NCBI GenBank assembly: GCA_025716855.1
Contig: JAIXMQ010000093.1
Coordinates: forward strand, 1 to 64,000
Direction of reading: 5' to 3'
Origin: Pilaira anomala
Taxonomy: Eukaryota; Mucoromycota; Mucoromycetes; Mucorales; Mucoraceae
Length of the DNA stretch: 64,000 nucleotides
This document shows positions 36,300-47,663 of this stretch, in pieces. The notes beneath the pieces were generated by a model, which saw nothing but the letters and a program-made list of their open reading frames with translations, did no database searches and was not told the DNA's origin. Each line of letters starts with the position of its first letter. Position 1 is the first letter of the stretch. Made by a program: the position numbers and the translations under genes.

Positions 36300-38134
36300 T
36301 TACAATGGTGGAGGATGTTGAGGAGGAGGTGTGGCGTTTAAGCCGAATAAACTTCCAGAGACCCTTCTAGAACTCAAATCAGTTTTTCTTTGAAAGCTAC
36401 TACTGGCGGAAGAACTAACGGAAGGAGAAGATCGGCCTGTAAAATAACCTGTGCTACTACTTGCTGTGCTTGGTATAGCTTGAGGCAATACAGAACTATG
36501 AGAAGATAATAAATATTCTAAAGTAGTTGTAGAAGAGGATTGACTCAAGTTGAGAGGTGGAATAGCACTTGATCTAATAGACGAATTAGATGTAGAACGA
36601 CGAGTCTATAAATATATATTAAATATTAGAATATGTGTGTATATAATATTATAATAGGAATCACACACACATACTTGTTGTCTTTCATTAGGTGAAGGAG
36701 GTGGAATGGACCGAAATACGCGAGGTAATCGTCTAAAAATAAAAAAATGTAGTGTTATATATAATATATATACAATATTATACTTTTATATATATATATA
36801 TATAATTCTTTACCCATCATCTGCTGCTGTTATATCATCCAGGGGTAAATTGTTTTCTTTTCTGTATTGAATTAATTCATTTTTGTACTTGTTACACTGC
36901 TGTTGTTTTTGAATATCTGCATTATTTTTTAAGATTTAGATATAAAGAACACAAACAGCATGTAGTAAATTAAAAAAAAAATACTTGCATTCTTTCTCCA
37001 TTTCTAAAGCTCTTTGTCGAAGATAATTAACTTCTGCTTTTAATACATCTACTAAACCAGTAGGTTGAGGCGTAGTATCATTTGCTACCCATTTCTTTGC
37101 ACTATTATAAATACAAATAAGGTTTTAAATATATACATAACAAGAAAATAGTTATAAAAAAAAAAGATTTTTTACCCTAAAGACGGAGATGACCCGATCC
37201 CAGTAATAGCGGGACTTGCAGGGAGAGATAATGAAGGGTCGGAAATACGAGAAGAAAAGGATGGAGAAGTTTGTTGTTGACGAAGTATGTCTAGTTGCTT
37301 TTGCAAACGATTTACCATGTATTCTTGTTCTTGTTCTAAAGCATTCTCTAAATCAATTTTTTCTTTTTGTACCTGTTTATATTTTTAGTATATGTATGTG
37401 TATCGAAGTATATGAATTGAGACTATATTGCTAGTTACTTACTTTAATCAATTTCTTTTGTAACATGTTTGTAAGGTATTCTTCTTCTTGTTCAACTTGA
37501 ATTAATAATTCACCCTTTTCTTTCTTTAATCCGGTAATATGTTTTAATAATTTATTACTGATATATTCTTCTTCTTGTTCTGAGAGTGCAGACTAATAAA
37601 TAATAAGTTTTTATTAGTTTATGTATTATCTATCTATTCTATATAATTCTTACTGCTTGAACGGCTTTTTTCTTTAATGATTGATTATCATGACGTAAAA
37701 TATTTATTTGTCCTTGTTCCATTTCTAAATCAAACTTCAATTTCTTTAATTTTGTAGCACCAACAGAATATTTTGCATATAATTCTTGAGTTGCCTGTCG
37801 TAATGAGTCTATATTTTCAATTCCACTGTGATCCTCAACAAGAATTGGGCAATTACTACTACTAGTTAATATATGTATATATATATATTTTTTTTTTAAG
37901 AATTTTATAAAATAAACATGCACAGACAATTATTTTGTTTACCTTTCCTCCTCTAAATGTTTCTGAATCTGTCTATTATCCTGTGATTTATTTATATGTA
38001 ATGTAAATAAACAATATTCTTCTCTTTTTCTTTATATATATATATATATATATACATACAATACAAGTTATCTTTTGTGATGAATCAGAAGTGATATCAC
38101 TCTCTTGTTGATTTGGATAAGATGTGTCCATCAT
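36300..38134 (-). CDS. CCDC6-like coiled-coil protein (DUF2046 family)
   Basis: Nine exons (38060-38134, 37943-37980, 37654-37861, 37443-37592, 37176-37372, 36989-37101, 36814-36916, 36675-36732, 36300-36605) give about 415 residues. The heart of the protein is the repeated heptad pattern EQEEEYISNKLLKHI ... VEQEEEYLTNMLQKKL ... EQEQEYMVNRLQKQLD, the hallmark of the CCDC6/DUF2046 family. The C-terminal 130 residues are Ser/Pro-rich and likely disordered. Human CCDC6 is a phosphoprotein linked to DNA-damage checkpoints; the fungal role is unknown. The intron between the sixth and seventh exons starts with GC (GCAAGT) rather than GT: only this choice keeps the frame. Confidence 0.85.
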
Positions 38135-38759
38135 GATTCTATTAATATGTTGTCTTAATATTCAGGGGATTCTGAATAGAACGAGATTATAAATTGATGA
38201 TGATGAAAAAAGAAAAAAAAGACAAAGTATATAAAAGCAGGGACAAGACGCAATACGGGATAAAAAAAAATTGGGTTGACAACAAAGAATGAAAAATGAA
38301 GGGATCAAGCCTTTATAAATCTACAGAAAGAGAGAAAGAAAGAAAGAAAGATAGAAGAGAAAGAGTAAAAAGAAGGAAGAAAGAAGCTTTATCTTATAAA
38401 TAGCAGTGAATTGAGTGAAATCATCATCACCAACAAACCGTCACTAAACATAAACAAAACATTTTAATGTCGGCATAAAAATCACGCTTCAAACTCTTTT
38501 TTCTCTCTTTATCTCACTCTCACACTCACTCACTCTTTCTCTATATAACATACAACTCTTCTCTTTGTTGTTGTACTACCATTAAATAATAAGGAGCTTT
38601 CTTGTTCGAGCCAAAAAAGATAAATTTAGAAGTACATCATCATTCTCTCTCTTTTATATTTTAAGCCCTTTTCTTTCATTTTCTTACTTTTTTTTTCTCT
38701 CTTTTTGCTTCTCTCTTCTTTCTTTCTTTTATATATAAATATATAACTTAAATTATATC
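38135..38759. promoter_or_regulatory. Divergent promoter region between the CCDC6-like and LIM genes
   Basis: About 620 bp between divergent start codons. The half nearer the LIM gene is strongly pyrimidine-rich (CT and T runs from about 38490), as is common in the 5' leaders of highly expressed fungal genes. No specific sites are claimed. Confidence 0.45.
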
Positions 38760-39152
38760 ATGGATTACTGCCCAAACTGTTCAAGAAGAGTTTATGTTAT
38801 CGAAAAGGTTGAAGCCAATGGTCGAGTATATCATAAACATTGTTTCAAGGTAAGATAAAAAAACATTCCCGCCGTCATATTTTATCAAAAACTTATATTT
38901 TATTTCATATAGTGTAAAGAAGAAGGTTGTAGTTTAACACTTGCTAATTTTCATTTTCACGATAATGAACTCTTTTGTCCTAAACATGTTCCAAAGCTCC
39001 AAGCTATTGTTGCTCCAAGTAAATAATAAAAAAAAATTATATATTTGTAGAATAATTTTCAATTTCTGTCTTTTTGTTTTCTTATATTCAATCTTTATTT
39101 TATTTTATTTTTTTTAGCAAAAGGTCAACCTGAACATATGGGACGTCTTTAA
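38760..39152 (+). CDS. Short single-LIM-domain protein
   Basis: Exons 38760-38849, 38913-39018 and 39118-39152 give 76 residues, nearly all one LIM domain. The zinc ligands are visible: CPNC, then HKHC, then C at the start of exon 2, and FCPKH. The first zinc module is complete (C-x2-C ... H-x2-C). The second reads CKEEGC ... C-x2-H, with spacing slightly longer than usual. LIM domains bind other proteins. The short C-terminal tail ends EHMGRL. Plant and fungal CRP-like proteins of similar size associate with actin, but that role is not shown here. Confidence 0.85.
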
Positions 39153-39161
39153 ATTCTCTCT

Positions 39162-39165
<4 letters not shown>

Positions 39166-39206
<41 letters not shown>
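39166..39206. repeat. CT microsatellite directly after the LIM gene
   Basis: About 20 CT units starting within 15 nt of the LIM stop codon, on the sense strand. It lies in the 3' untranslated region. Confidence 0.9.
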
Positions 39207-39209
<3 letters not shown>

Positions 39210-39768
39210 TTTTCCTCTTAATAATATGCAAAATAATCTCTACTCATTTACACGCTTACACATACATTAATATACATTTTAAACAAGTACAGTGAAAAAA
39301 TTAAATAAAAAACTTTACCCTTTTTTTTTTTACAATACTTGAAAAAACTATTGAATCAACAAAGATCTAAATTTGGTGTTTTGATAAAGCATTTGATTTC
39401 TGCTGTAGGGGAGAGAAAAAAAAAAAAAACTTTATATAGGAGAAATTTTAGACTGTAAAAAAAACGAGTTTCTATCAAAAAACACCTCTCCTTTTTATCA
39501 TCACAAAGGTTGATCTTGGATGCACAGAAAGGGAACCAAACTAGTAAAAAAAAAATAAAAAAAACCTTTCAATACTAAATACTACTGCATTCCCTTCTTT
39601 TTTACATGTGTCTATATTTAAACATGATGACAAAGTATTTGACAGGTTTTTGTCCCTTTTAAGAAATAATTGATTTTTTTTTTTGTACACCATCATGTTT
39701 CAAAAGAAAAATAAGCGTGGGTTTTGTATTATCAGCTCCCCTTCTTTTTTTAGTTATTTCAGATACAT
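39207..39768. other. Intergenic stretch
   Basis: 3' region of the LIM gene and promoter of the MOCS1-type gene. A and T runs only; no gene seen. Confidence 0.5.
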
Positions 39769-41869
39769 ATGTTACCAAGAAGAACTTTGTCCCTTTTGAA
39801 TACACGCTATCTGTATAGTACACAGGCAAGCTTCTTCTTTTTTTTTTTTTATTCTGTTATCTTATAATAACAACAACTTTTTATTTTTATTTTTATTTTA
39901 GGCTGGTATCGCTCCTAAAGTAAGGCCCTACTTTTATTCTTATTACTTCGCATACTCATTATACTTTATTCTTAGCCCATTCAGTATTCCAACACAAATC
40001 CCGACCGTAATGTTCAACCAGTACCTCATGACACTCTTACTGATACTTATCAACGCCACCATAACTACCTTCGCATCTCCATTACCGAGCGTTGCAATCT
40101 TCGATGTAACGTCCAAAAAAAAAAGCATACAATTTTTTTTTTAAAAAAAAATAAAGCTTCTAAACACATTATCACACAGGTACATATTGTATGCCAGAAG
40201 AAGGTATTCAACTCTCACCCAACGCCAACTTATTACAAAAGGAAGAAATTATTCGCCTTGCCAGATTATTTGTTGATCAAGGGGTAACAAAGATTCGGTT
40301 AACAGGTGGCGAACCTACTGTTCGACCTGATATCATTGAATTAGTACAAGAACTTGGTGATTTAAAACAGTTTGGCCTGAAGAGCTTAGCCATGACTTCA
40401 AATGGAATCGCTTTGAAGCGAAAGTTACCTCAACTTGTTCAAGGTGGTTTAGATACTTTAAATGTCAGTCTTGATACTTTAGATCCTCATTTGTTTGAGA
40501 TCATGACTAGAAGAAGAGGGTTTGATAAAGTCGTAGGTGCAATTGATGAAGCTGTACGATTAAATATGCCTCATGTCAAGATCAATACTGTCGTCATGCG
40601 TGGTATCAATGATCAAGAAGTATTAAATTTTGCTGCCTATACAAAAAATCGACCTGTCAATGTTCGATTTATTGAGTATATGCCATTTGATGGTAATAAA
40701 TGGAACCAAAATAAATTAGTTCCCTTTAAAGAACTTGTGAATCGAATTGAATCCATGTATGGTAGCTTAAACAAGTTGAGAGATAGTGCAAATGATACAA
40801 CCAAGGTAAATTGTATATATTTTGTTCATAAGTATAAATATCAATCTTAATTCAATGGTGTTAGCATTTTCAAATACCTGGTTATCAAGGTAAATTAGGT
40901 TTTATCACATCAATGACCGATCATTTTTGTAGTACATGTAATAGATTACGTATCACAGCAGATGGGAATATTAAAGTATGCTTATTTGGTAATACGGAAG
41001 TTTCATTAAGAGACTTAATACGTGAAGGAAAGACAGATGAAGAATTAGTACAAGTAATTAGTGCTGCTGTAAAAAGAAAAAAGAAGCAACATGCGGGTAT
41101 GTTTGAATTGGCTTCAAGAAAGAACAGACCAATGATTCTCATTGGCGGTTAAAACATATATCATTACAACAATTTCCAATACCCTAATTTTATTGTAATG
41201 ATAAAAAAAAAAAAAAATCTTTTTTATTGACTCTATTTTTATTTTATTTTATTTTTTTATTTGCGTGTGTATGTTATTTTAGTTCCTAAGCAAAGAATTT
41301 CAAACATACCAACTTACTTATTACCTACAACGCAATTCGATTATCAAAGAGCTTACTATTCCACCAAAAATCATGATGATGAACCAAGATTGACTCATAC
41401 TGATCCAAATACTGGTGAAGCGCGTATGGTTTCAGTAACAGATAAAGCACCTACAAAAAGAGAAGCAAAAGCAATCGGTAGGATCATATTACCTAATCAT
41501 GCCTATCAACTTTTAAAAAAGAACGAAGTACATACAATGAAGGGAAATGTTTTGACAGTTGCACAAATTGCAGGTATTCAAGCAGCTAAAGCCACATCTA
41601 ATTTAATCCCGTTATGTCATCCATTGTTACTGGGTCTGATTGACGTTCGACTTTGGTTGGACGATGCAAATCGGAGCGTAGAATGTGAATCTATTGTTCA
41701 GACATCAGGCAAGACAGGTGTAGAAATGGAAGCCTTGACAGCTACAAGTGTTGCTTTATTAACTGTGTACGATATGTGTAAAGCAGCTACAAAAGAAATG
41801 ACAATTGAAGGTATACGAGTAGTATCTAAAACGGGCGGTAAAAGTGGACCATGGAAATCAAAAAAATAA
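39769..41869 (+). CDS. MOCS1-type molybdenum cofactor biosynthesis protein (MoaA-MoaC)
   Basis: Exons 39769-39825, 39902-39919, 39976-40105, 40180-40805, 40865-41147 and 41283-41869 give a 566-residue fusion. The MoaA part has the radical-SAM cysteines in [15 protein letters not shown] and the second iron-sulfur site in FCSTCNRLR ... KVCLFG; it converts GTP to 3',8-cyclo-GTP. The MoaC part has [20 protein letters not shown] and GVEMEALTA; it forms cyclic pyranopterin monophosphate. If the intron 41148-41282 is retained, the MoaA protein ends at TAA 41150-41152 with the Gly-Gly tail that MoaA activity requires. The Arg-rich N-terminus suggests mitochondrial import, as in animals. The first intron has a GC donor (CAG/GCAAGC). 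Confidence 0.9.
41148..41282 (+). other. Alternative intron deciding MoaA Gly-Gly versus MoaA-MoaC fusion
   Basis: The 135-nt segment has a GTTAAA donor inside the last Gly codon of MoaA and a TTTTAG acceptor. Removing it changes the terminal Gly to Val and continues in frame into MoaC (GVPKQR). Keeping it ends MoaA in ILIGG followed by a stop. The same kind of choice is known for mammalian MOCS1. Confidence 0.7.
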
Positions 41870-42454
41870 AAAAAGGACTACTTCTTTATTTTTAAATATC
41901 CGATACAAAAAAACAAATATAAAAAGACAAGTAAATTTATAAAAAAAAGTTTTTTTTTTTTTCTTTTTCTTACTAAATTGACGGGTGTGAGCAGAGTCGT
42001 GGTATAAGCGAATCTTTATCAATGGGCCATATCGCGCTACTCATTCCCACGATTAAACAAATGTGCTTGACATCTTGTATGTTAGCCAGTGCATTGGCCC
42101 TAGTTATCTTTTGGTCCTTTTAAACTAATTGACGCTAAACCAACTGTACGCACAACTTTATAATTTTTTTTGAAAAAAATGAAAAAAATGAAAAAAAAAA
42201 ATGAAAAAACCACGGTTACAAACGCGTCCAAAAGAATCTTTAAACTTTTAAGATACCCCTTAACTTATACAATTAATTTTTGTTTCTATGGATACCACTT
42301 TTTTTTTTTTTTAAATAAAAAAATAAACAAATCTATTTTAAAACCAATACAAAACGCAAATATATACATACAATTTTAAAAATAACTACTATACATTTGA
42401 CTATTTATATTTGAATAAATTTGATTTTAATAATTAAAAAAAAAAAGTTGAAAT
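41870..42454. other. Convergent intergenic stretch
   Basis: 3' regions of the MOCS1-type gene and RPS25. Repeated GAAAAAAAT-like runs near 42165-42205; no gene seen. Confidence 0.5.
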
Positions 42455-43122
42455 TTACTCTTGAGCGGGCTTCTTTTCATCACCGGTGGCTCTGGTGTAG
42501 ATAACTTGAGAGTGGTGACGAGAGATGGCCTTAATCAAACCTTGAGCTTCGAGTTCACGAATGGCAACACGAGCTAAAGAACCGTTCAACTTGAGACGAT
42601 CAACCAAAACAGATTGAGAGATGAGCTTGTAGGTAGGAACTTCCTTGAACAAACGGTCGTAGGTGGGCTTATCGAGGATAACAATGTTGTTAGCCTTATC
42701 CTTGAGCTTCTTAGCAGACCACTTCTTCTTGGACTTCTTACCTCCAGAGGAGGAACTGGGCTTACCGGCAACGTCCTTCTTAGCCTAAATGTATATTGTC
42801 AATAAAATAGACTCTTTCCTCTTTTTTTTTTTTATCTTCTTTTTTCTTTTTTATTCTTTTTTTTTTAATAGAGGCATGATGAAAATAAGAATTGAATTTG
42901 TGTTTCCAAATGGTCAAAAAAAAAAAAGTAAAAGCGCCGGCCTAATATATATTATATATATATATACGTGTTGATTTATCTCAATCGTTATATTGAAAAG
43001 ATGAATGTTTGTTAATCGATTCCAAACATCTATTGAGCAATCCATTCTTCTTATTAAACCATTTTGATGAATCCAATCTTATTTTCTCATGTACTCTATA
43101 CTGTATGATGAATACTAACCAT
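42455..43122 (-). CDS. RPS25: Ribosomal protein eS25 (40S S25)
   Basis: Two exons: 43120-43122 (the start codon alone) and 42455-42784, giving 110 residues. The lysine-rich N-terminus ([18 protein letters not shown]) is followed by the winged-helix core ([39 protein letters not shown]). The end is [16 protein letters not shown] and a short tail. eS25 sits in the head of the small subunit. The first exon ends exactly after ATG at a GTTAGT donor; the 335-nt first intron (42785-43119) is the longest among the housekeeping genes here, as is common for fungal ribosomal protein genes. The start choice rests on this splice. Confidence 0.92.
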
Positions 43123-43480
43123 TGTAAATTTAGAGAAAGAGCAAAAATAGGGGCTTGCCTCGCTATGCGCTTTGTATGTACACTACATGCCCGTACCGCA
43201 CAGTTGAAAAAAAAAAAAAAACTAAATAAATTTGAAACAAGTCACATTTCTTTTGTTTTAAAAAAACTCAGGTCAAATAATTCTCTCTTGACTAACAACC
43301 ACTCCCTTGAACCCTTTTTCTTTCTTTCTTTCCTGTACCTTACTGCGTATTAATTAACTTTATCATTATTCTCTTATCTATTTGACCTAAATACACAAAA
43401 TAATTCTATAGAGATAATTACTTGGTTTTTTATTTCATTCCTGTTACAACCTACCTTCTTGTTTTTTCTTTCTTTCAACA
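43123..43480. promoter_or_regulatory. Divergent promoter region between RPS25 and the DnaJ gene
   Basis: 358 bp between divergent start codons, with pyrimidine-rich leader sequence on the right side. No specific site is claimed. Confidence 0.4.
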
Positions 43481-45017
43481 ATGGGTGAAATAAACTTTTA
43501 TAGAATTCTAGGTATCAGTCAAACTGCTTCACAAGAAGAAATTCGTAAGGTATTTCATTTTCTATTTTCTATAATTATTTATTGGCATTAATATAACTTT
43601 ATTCAAAATGACTTAGGTGTACCTTAAAATGGTAAAAAATGAAAAAAATAGTATTAACTAAATGACAGACACGAGTAAATAACACTCATTCTTATTCACT
43701 TGTAGGCGAAATTATATCACCCAGATAAAAATACAGAGGGAGCAGAAATGGTAACCACAGGACCTTTTTTTTTTTTTTTAAAAAAATAGTAATTATGCAG
43801 CTCATGCTTTTACTTTGACATAGTTTAAAGAAATTGGAAACGCGTACAAGACATTATCCTGTCCCAACTTAAGAAGAACACATGATTTAACATTATCTAC
43901 ATCATCACGCCGTAAAAAAGCAACAACTTCTAAAGCTAAACCCGGCGCACCTTATGATGCTGGCTCCTTTTTTCGTGGATATACACAACCCAGTACACCT
44001 ACACCACCTCCACCACCTCCACCACCTCCACCAAAAAGTAAGTCTTTTTTTTTGAAATTATATGATCCAAATTTTTTTTATTACGTAACAAATATTTACT
44101 TGCATTATGTAGAATCCGACTTTGACATTAAAGCGACAACACATATTACTTTACAGCAATCTTTTACAGGTTTGAGTCAACAATATGTTAGTTATTTAGA
44201 AAATGTAGATTGTCAAACCTGTCACGGGTAAAAAAAAAAAAAGATAAATCATCTCAAAGCTTTATTTTTATAAAATATATTAAACATCCTCTTCCCTTTT
44301 TTTTTTTTCTTAATTTAATATAGACAAAGAAACGAAACCAAAAGGACACATACATGTGAATCATGTCTTGGTTCAGGCCAAGCTCAAAAAGTGGATCAAC
44401 AAAAAATACGTACCAGTGTATGTATGACATGTAACGGTGTTGGAACAATCACCACATTTCTCAAATGTAAAACGTGTAAAGGAAAGAGTTTACATGATCG
44501 TGGATTTCATATTCCAGTCAATAAAGGTATTCACAATCACCATTCACTCAAAGTAAAAAACCGTGGTAACCTCATGCCCGATGGAGTAACTCGGGGCGAT
44601 GTGATTATTCGAGTCATTGTGGAAGATAAATCAAGTGATGGTTTATTTGAGAGACGTGGTGATAATCTGCATTTAACTTTGAACGTAAATTTAAGAGATG
44701 CTCTCTTTGGCTATGGTAATAGACCTGCATTTAAACATTTAGATCAACGTCCAGTCTTTATCTCTCAAACACCGGGTCATGTCTTGAAACCAGGTTCTCA
44801 ACGTACCATTGTAGGTGAAGGCATGCCGATTTTTATGGATCCAAATAATGCTAGAGGCGATTTGTTGGTGATGTTTAATATTGTTTACCCAGATCACGTG
44901 AATATACCGGAATCTTTAGATGAGCGAAGAGTAATTTATGAATTCTTTGAGACAGAAGAAGAACGACAGGCAAAAGAAAATGCAATCATCATTGACGACG
45001 ATGAAGCTATGGACTAA
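43481..45017 (+). CDS. Type A (class I) DnaJ/Hsp40 co-chaperone
   Basis: Six exons (43481-43549, 43617-43631, 43706-43750, 43824-44037, 44113-44227, 44324-45017) give 383 residues. The J domain starts MGEINFYRILGISQTASQEE and contains the HPD motif in AKLYHPDKN, which activates Hsp70. The usual Gly/Phe region is replaced by a short Pro-rich linker (TPPPPPPPPPPPK). Four zinc-finger repeats follow: CQTCHG, CESCLGSG, CMTCNGVG, CKTCKG. Then come the two substrate-binding barrels (GDVIIRV ... GDNLHLTLNVNLRDALFGY). There is no CaaX tail, and the C-terminus is acidic. No clear targeting signal is seen. The second exon is only 15 nt. Confidence 0.9.
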
Positions 45018-45160
45018 AAAGAGGAAGTATGTTGTGAATAAGTTGTTAGGCAGGAGCTATATACGTATATAAGAAAAATAATGCAGTTCATGTAAATATA
45101 TTTAAAATAAGAATAATAATAAAAATATTCTTTATACAAATAAATAAATAAAAAGAAACT
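45018..45160. other. Convergent 3' ends
   Basis: Only 143 bp separate the DnaJ stop from the stop of the broken regulator on the other strand. Confidence 0.5.
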
Positions 45161-47055
45161 TTATTTATGCTGTTGTTTTTGAGCATGAGGTGATAGATAA
45201 GCATGCCAGTCATCAATTTCCATACTACTTGGCATATTCCAAAATGGATTATTAGGGCCATTACGAAACATAGAAGAAAGATCATCTTCTGTCACTGCTG
45301 CTGCGTTCATATTAACCGGTATACTTTGTTGATAATTCAATCCAGTTGGTAATATTGTATTCATATTATTTAAAACGGGTGCACCATAGAAATAAGGGAA
45401 CGAAAAGTCAGAAACATCAAATAATGTAGAGGGAGATGGACGTGCAGTTGGTTTTTGATGCATTTGTTGTTGCTGTTGCTGATGATGTAGTTGTTCAGCT
45501 GAAAGTGACTGACTATGCATTGGTAAGGATGTATTACCGAGGTTCTGATGATGGCTATGATCTAATACGGATGGTTGTCTTATACCTGTCTGTTGTAAAG
45601 AGTTGGTGTTGATACCAAATTGCCGAATAGAATAGGCGTCTGGGTTATTGAAATTCGTATTATTAAAATGCTGTTGATCAAAACCAGTTGTTGTTGTTGG
45701 TATAAAAGACGCATTGGAAGATGCTAAATGATTATTTGCTTGTTCATTATTATCTTTTTTAAAAATCCCTTTTTTTTTTACCTTTATAATTCAAATTAGG
45801 CTGTGAAGGCATATACAATTGATCAATCCAGTTACCATCTTCAGAGGATGAAGTAGTAGGATTATCGGATCCTCTTTTACAAGACTTTCTTTTATCGTTA
45901 CATGGATGATTTTCAAAAAGTCCCGGTAATGCATGCTCTCAGAGACTTCAACAATACGAATTGCGGCATTTGTACAGATAGTAAGTGCACTTTGAAAAGA
46001 GAGTTTCGGTTTTTCACCATGCGCTGTGTTGGTTGTATCATCTGGATCTTGATTTTCAATAAAAGGTCGATATAACAATATTAACAGTGTGCAATAAGAT
46101 AAACAAAGAATTCCTAAATGTATAGACAGCTCATTTAGTTGGTTACATTATTTTTGCCAATACAATCCAATATTTACCAGACATGGAAAGTATAGGTACA
46201 TGACCTTCAGATGATAGACTTCGTTTTCCCGCAGAAGAAATTTCAAGTAACGGAGACAATGAAGCTCGCCATTTAGATAACGCATCATCTAGATACGCAA
46301 CAATAGCATAACTTCCATGCTTCGCACTATGTTTTTTCGCTTGTGGTGTATATAATCCCTGTAAGATTTGGCCAAGAATTTCAGATAACTTTAAAAGATG
46401 AAGAAAAGGCTAATTCAATGGAATAAAACTTTCTGTTACTTTGGATGCAACTTTTTCTGTTAGCGAAGGGAATCGAGGTAAATGTTGAAATTTCTCTGTC
46501 ATAACATCCATAATTTCATCTAGACTAACGTTTTCAGAAGGGTAAAGTTCATCAATATCCTAATGTTGATATATATGTTAATAACAGTATTTAAACTATG
46601 AATTTCTTATCATACCTCATCAAATGCAGTCAAAGGTCGTCCTGTACCAGACGAAAACCAAGATCAAGTATATAAACTGCCCACCAAACTGTCCTTCGAG
46701 TTTCTTTCTCCTGTTGTAATATTATATTCCAACCTTCACTCAATCGATGTAATCCAATATCTTGGCTCTATTTATGAAATAGCATTTAATTACATAATAT
46801 ATATTTTTTGTTTGTTTGTTTGTATTTACCAATCGAACAGCCTATTATACAAATATTTTGTTAGTGATAGATTCTATATACTTTTTTTTTTTTTAGGAAT
46901 TTCCTTACAATGCAATTAAGAAGCCAACTTGAACTTGAACTTTCCACATTAACAGAATGGTTATGTGCAATTATAATGGCTTGAATTGTAGATAAATAGG
47001 GGTCATATTTTCCTTTGATGAAAATGATCAAGTTTTGAATTACAGTGCTTCCACT
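45161..47055 (-). pseudogene. Broken fungal-specific transcription factor (middle homology region and C-terminus)
   Basis: Read on the minus strand, the pieces match a fungal_trans domain: LSTIQAIIIAHNHSVN, RLSQDIGLHRLSEGW, RRTVWWAVYILD, SGTGRPLTAFDE, DIDELYPSE, LSEILGQILQGLYTP, GILCLSYCTLLILLYRPFI. A Gln-rich tail ends HAQKQQHK. Three lesions are seen: an in-frame TAG at 46410-46412 between FIPLN and PFLHLLKL; a one-base loss near 46655-46665 (LDRW becomes out of frame before SSGTGRPL); and a frame change with loss of domain sequence near 45890-45915. The zinc-cluster end is missing or displaced by the adjoining insertion. Sequencing error could explain one lesion but hardly all three. Confidence 0.75.
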
Positions 47056-47267
47056 CTAAAATGAAAAACTTTTTGAACTCAGAGGCACAATTTTTGAAAA
47101 TAGTTTGGGTAAAGTCACAGGAAAATTCCTAAAAATAGTGGGAAATCCTGTAGCTTTTTGTGACGGTGTTTTTACTGGACACGTAGGCCTGGTGAAGGTA
47201 AGAAAAAAATTTCGACTTCATGTTTAGTTTAATCTAGAAAATTTCGATCTAGCTGGCATCAGCTAAA

Positions 47268-47450
47268 GAACTGAACTTGCTCGAAAGACGACCAATACAC
47301 TTCCTAAGTGAGGGACTTGAAAGCTTAGGAACTGTTAGTTCAGCTTGACTGTATGAGACTTGCACACTATCCCTGTGTCGACAAAAGCTTTTGATTTGTG
47401 GTGGCATTTTGCTGTTGCTCTTCTCTGGCTGTCCTACAGTTAATATTGTC
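47268..47450. repeat. Perfect direct repeat, copy 1 (183 bp)
   Basis: Identical base for base on reading to 47481-47663; the copies are 213 bp apart, so the period is a multiple of three and a minus-strand frame stays open through both. Confidence 0.92.
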
Positions 47451-47480
47451 TTTAGCCCTATTGGAAAGGATGCCGTTGGT

Positions 47481-47663
47481 GAACTGAACTTGCTCGAAAG
47501 ACGACCAATACACTTCCTAAGTGAGGGACTTGAAAGCTTAGGAACTGTTAGTTCAGCTTGACTGTATGAGACTTGCACACTATCCCTGTGTCGACAAAAG
47601 CTTTTGATTTGTGGTGGCATTTTGCTGTTGCTCTTCTCTGGCTGTCCTACAGTTAATATTGTC
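47481..47663. repeat. Perfect direct repeat, copy 2 (183 bp)
   Basis: Second identical copy, separated from the first by 30 bp of unrelated sequence. Confidence 0.92.

Noticed and set aside
39169..39206. CT repeat considered as the pyrimidine tract of a further intron of the LIM gene
   Set aside because: The LIM frame already ends at 39152, and no acceptor with continuing domain follows.
40921..41142. Minus-strand frame opposite the MoaA C-terminus
   Set aside because: Shadow of the MOCS1-type gene, whose iron-sulfur motifs define the true strand.
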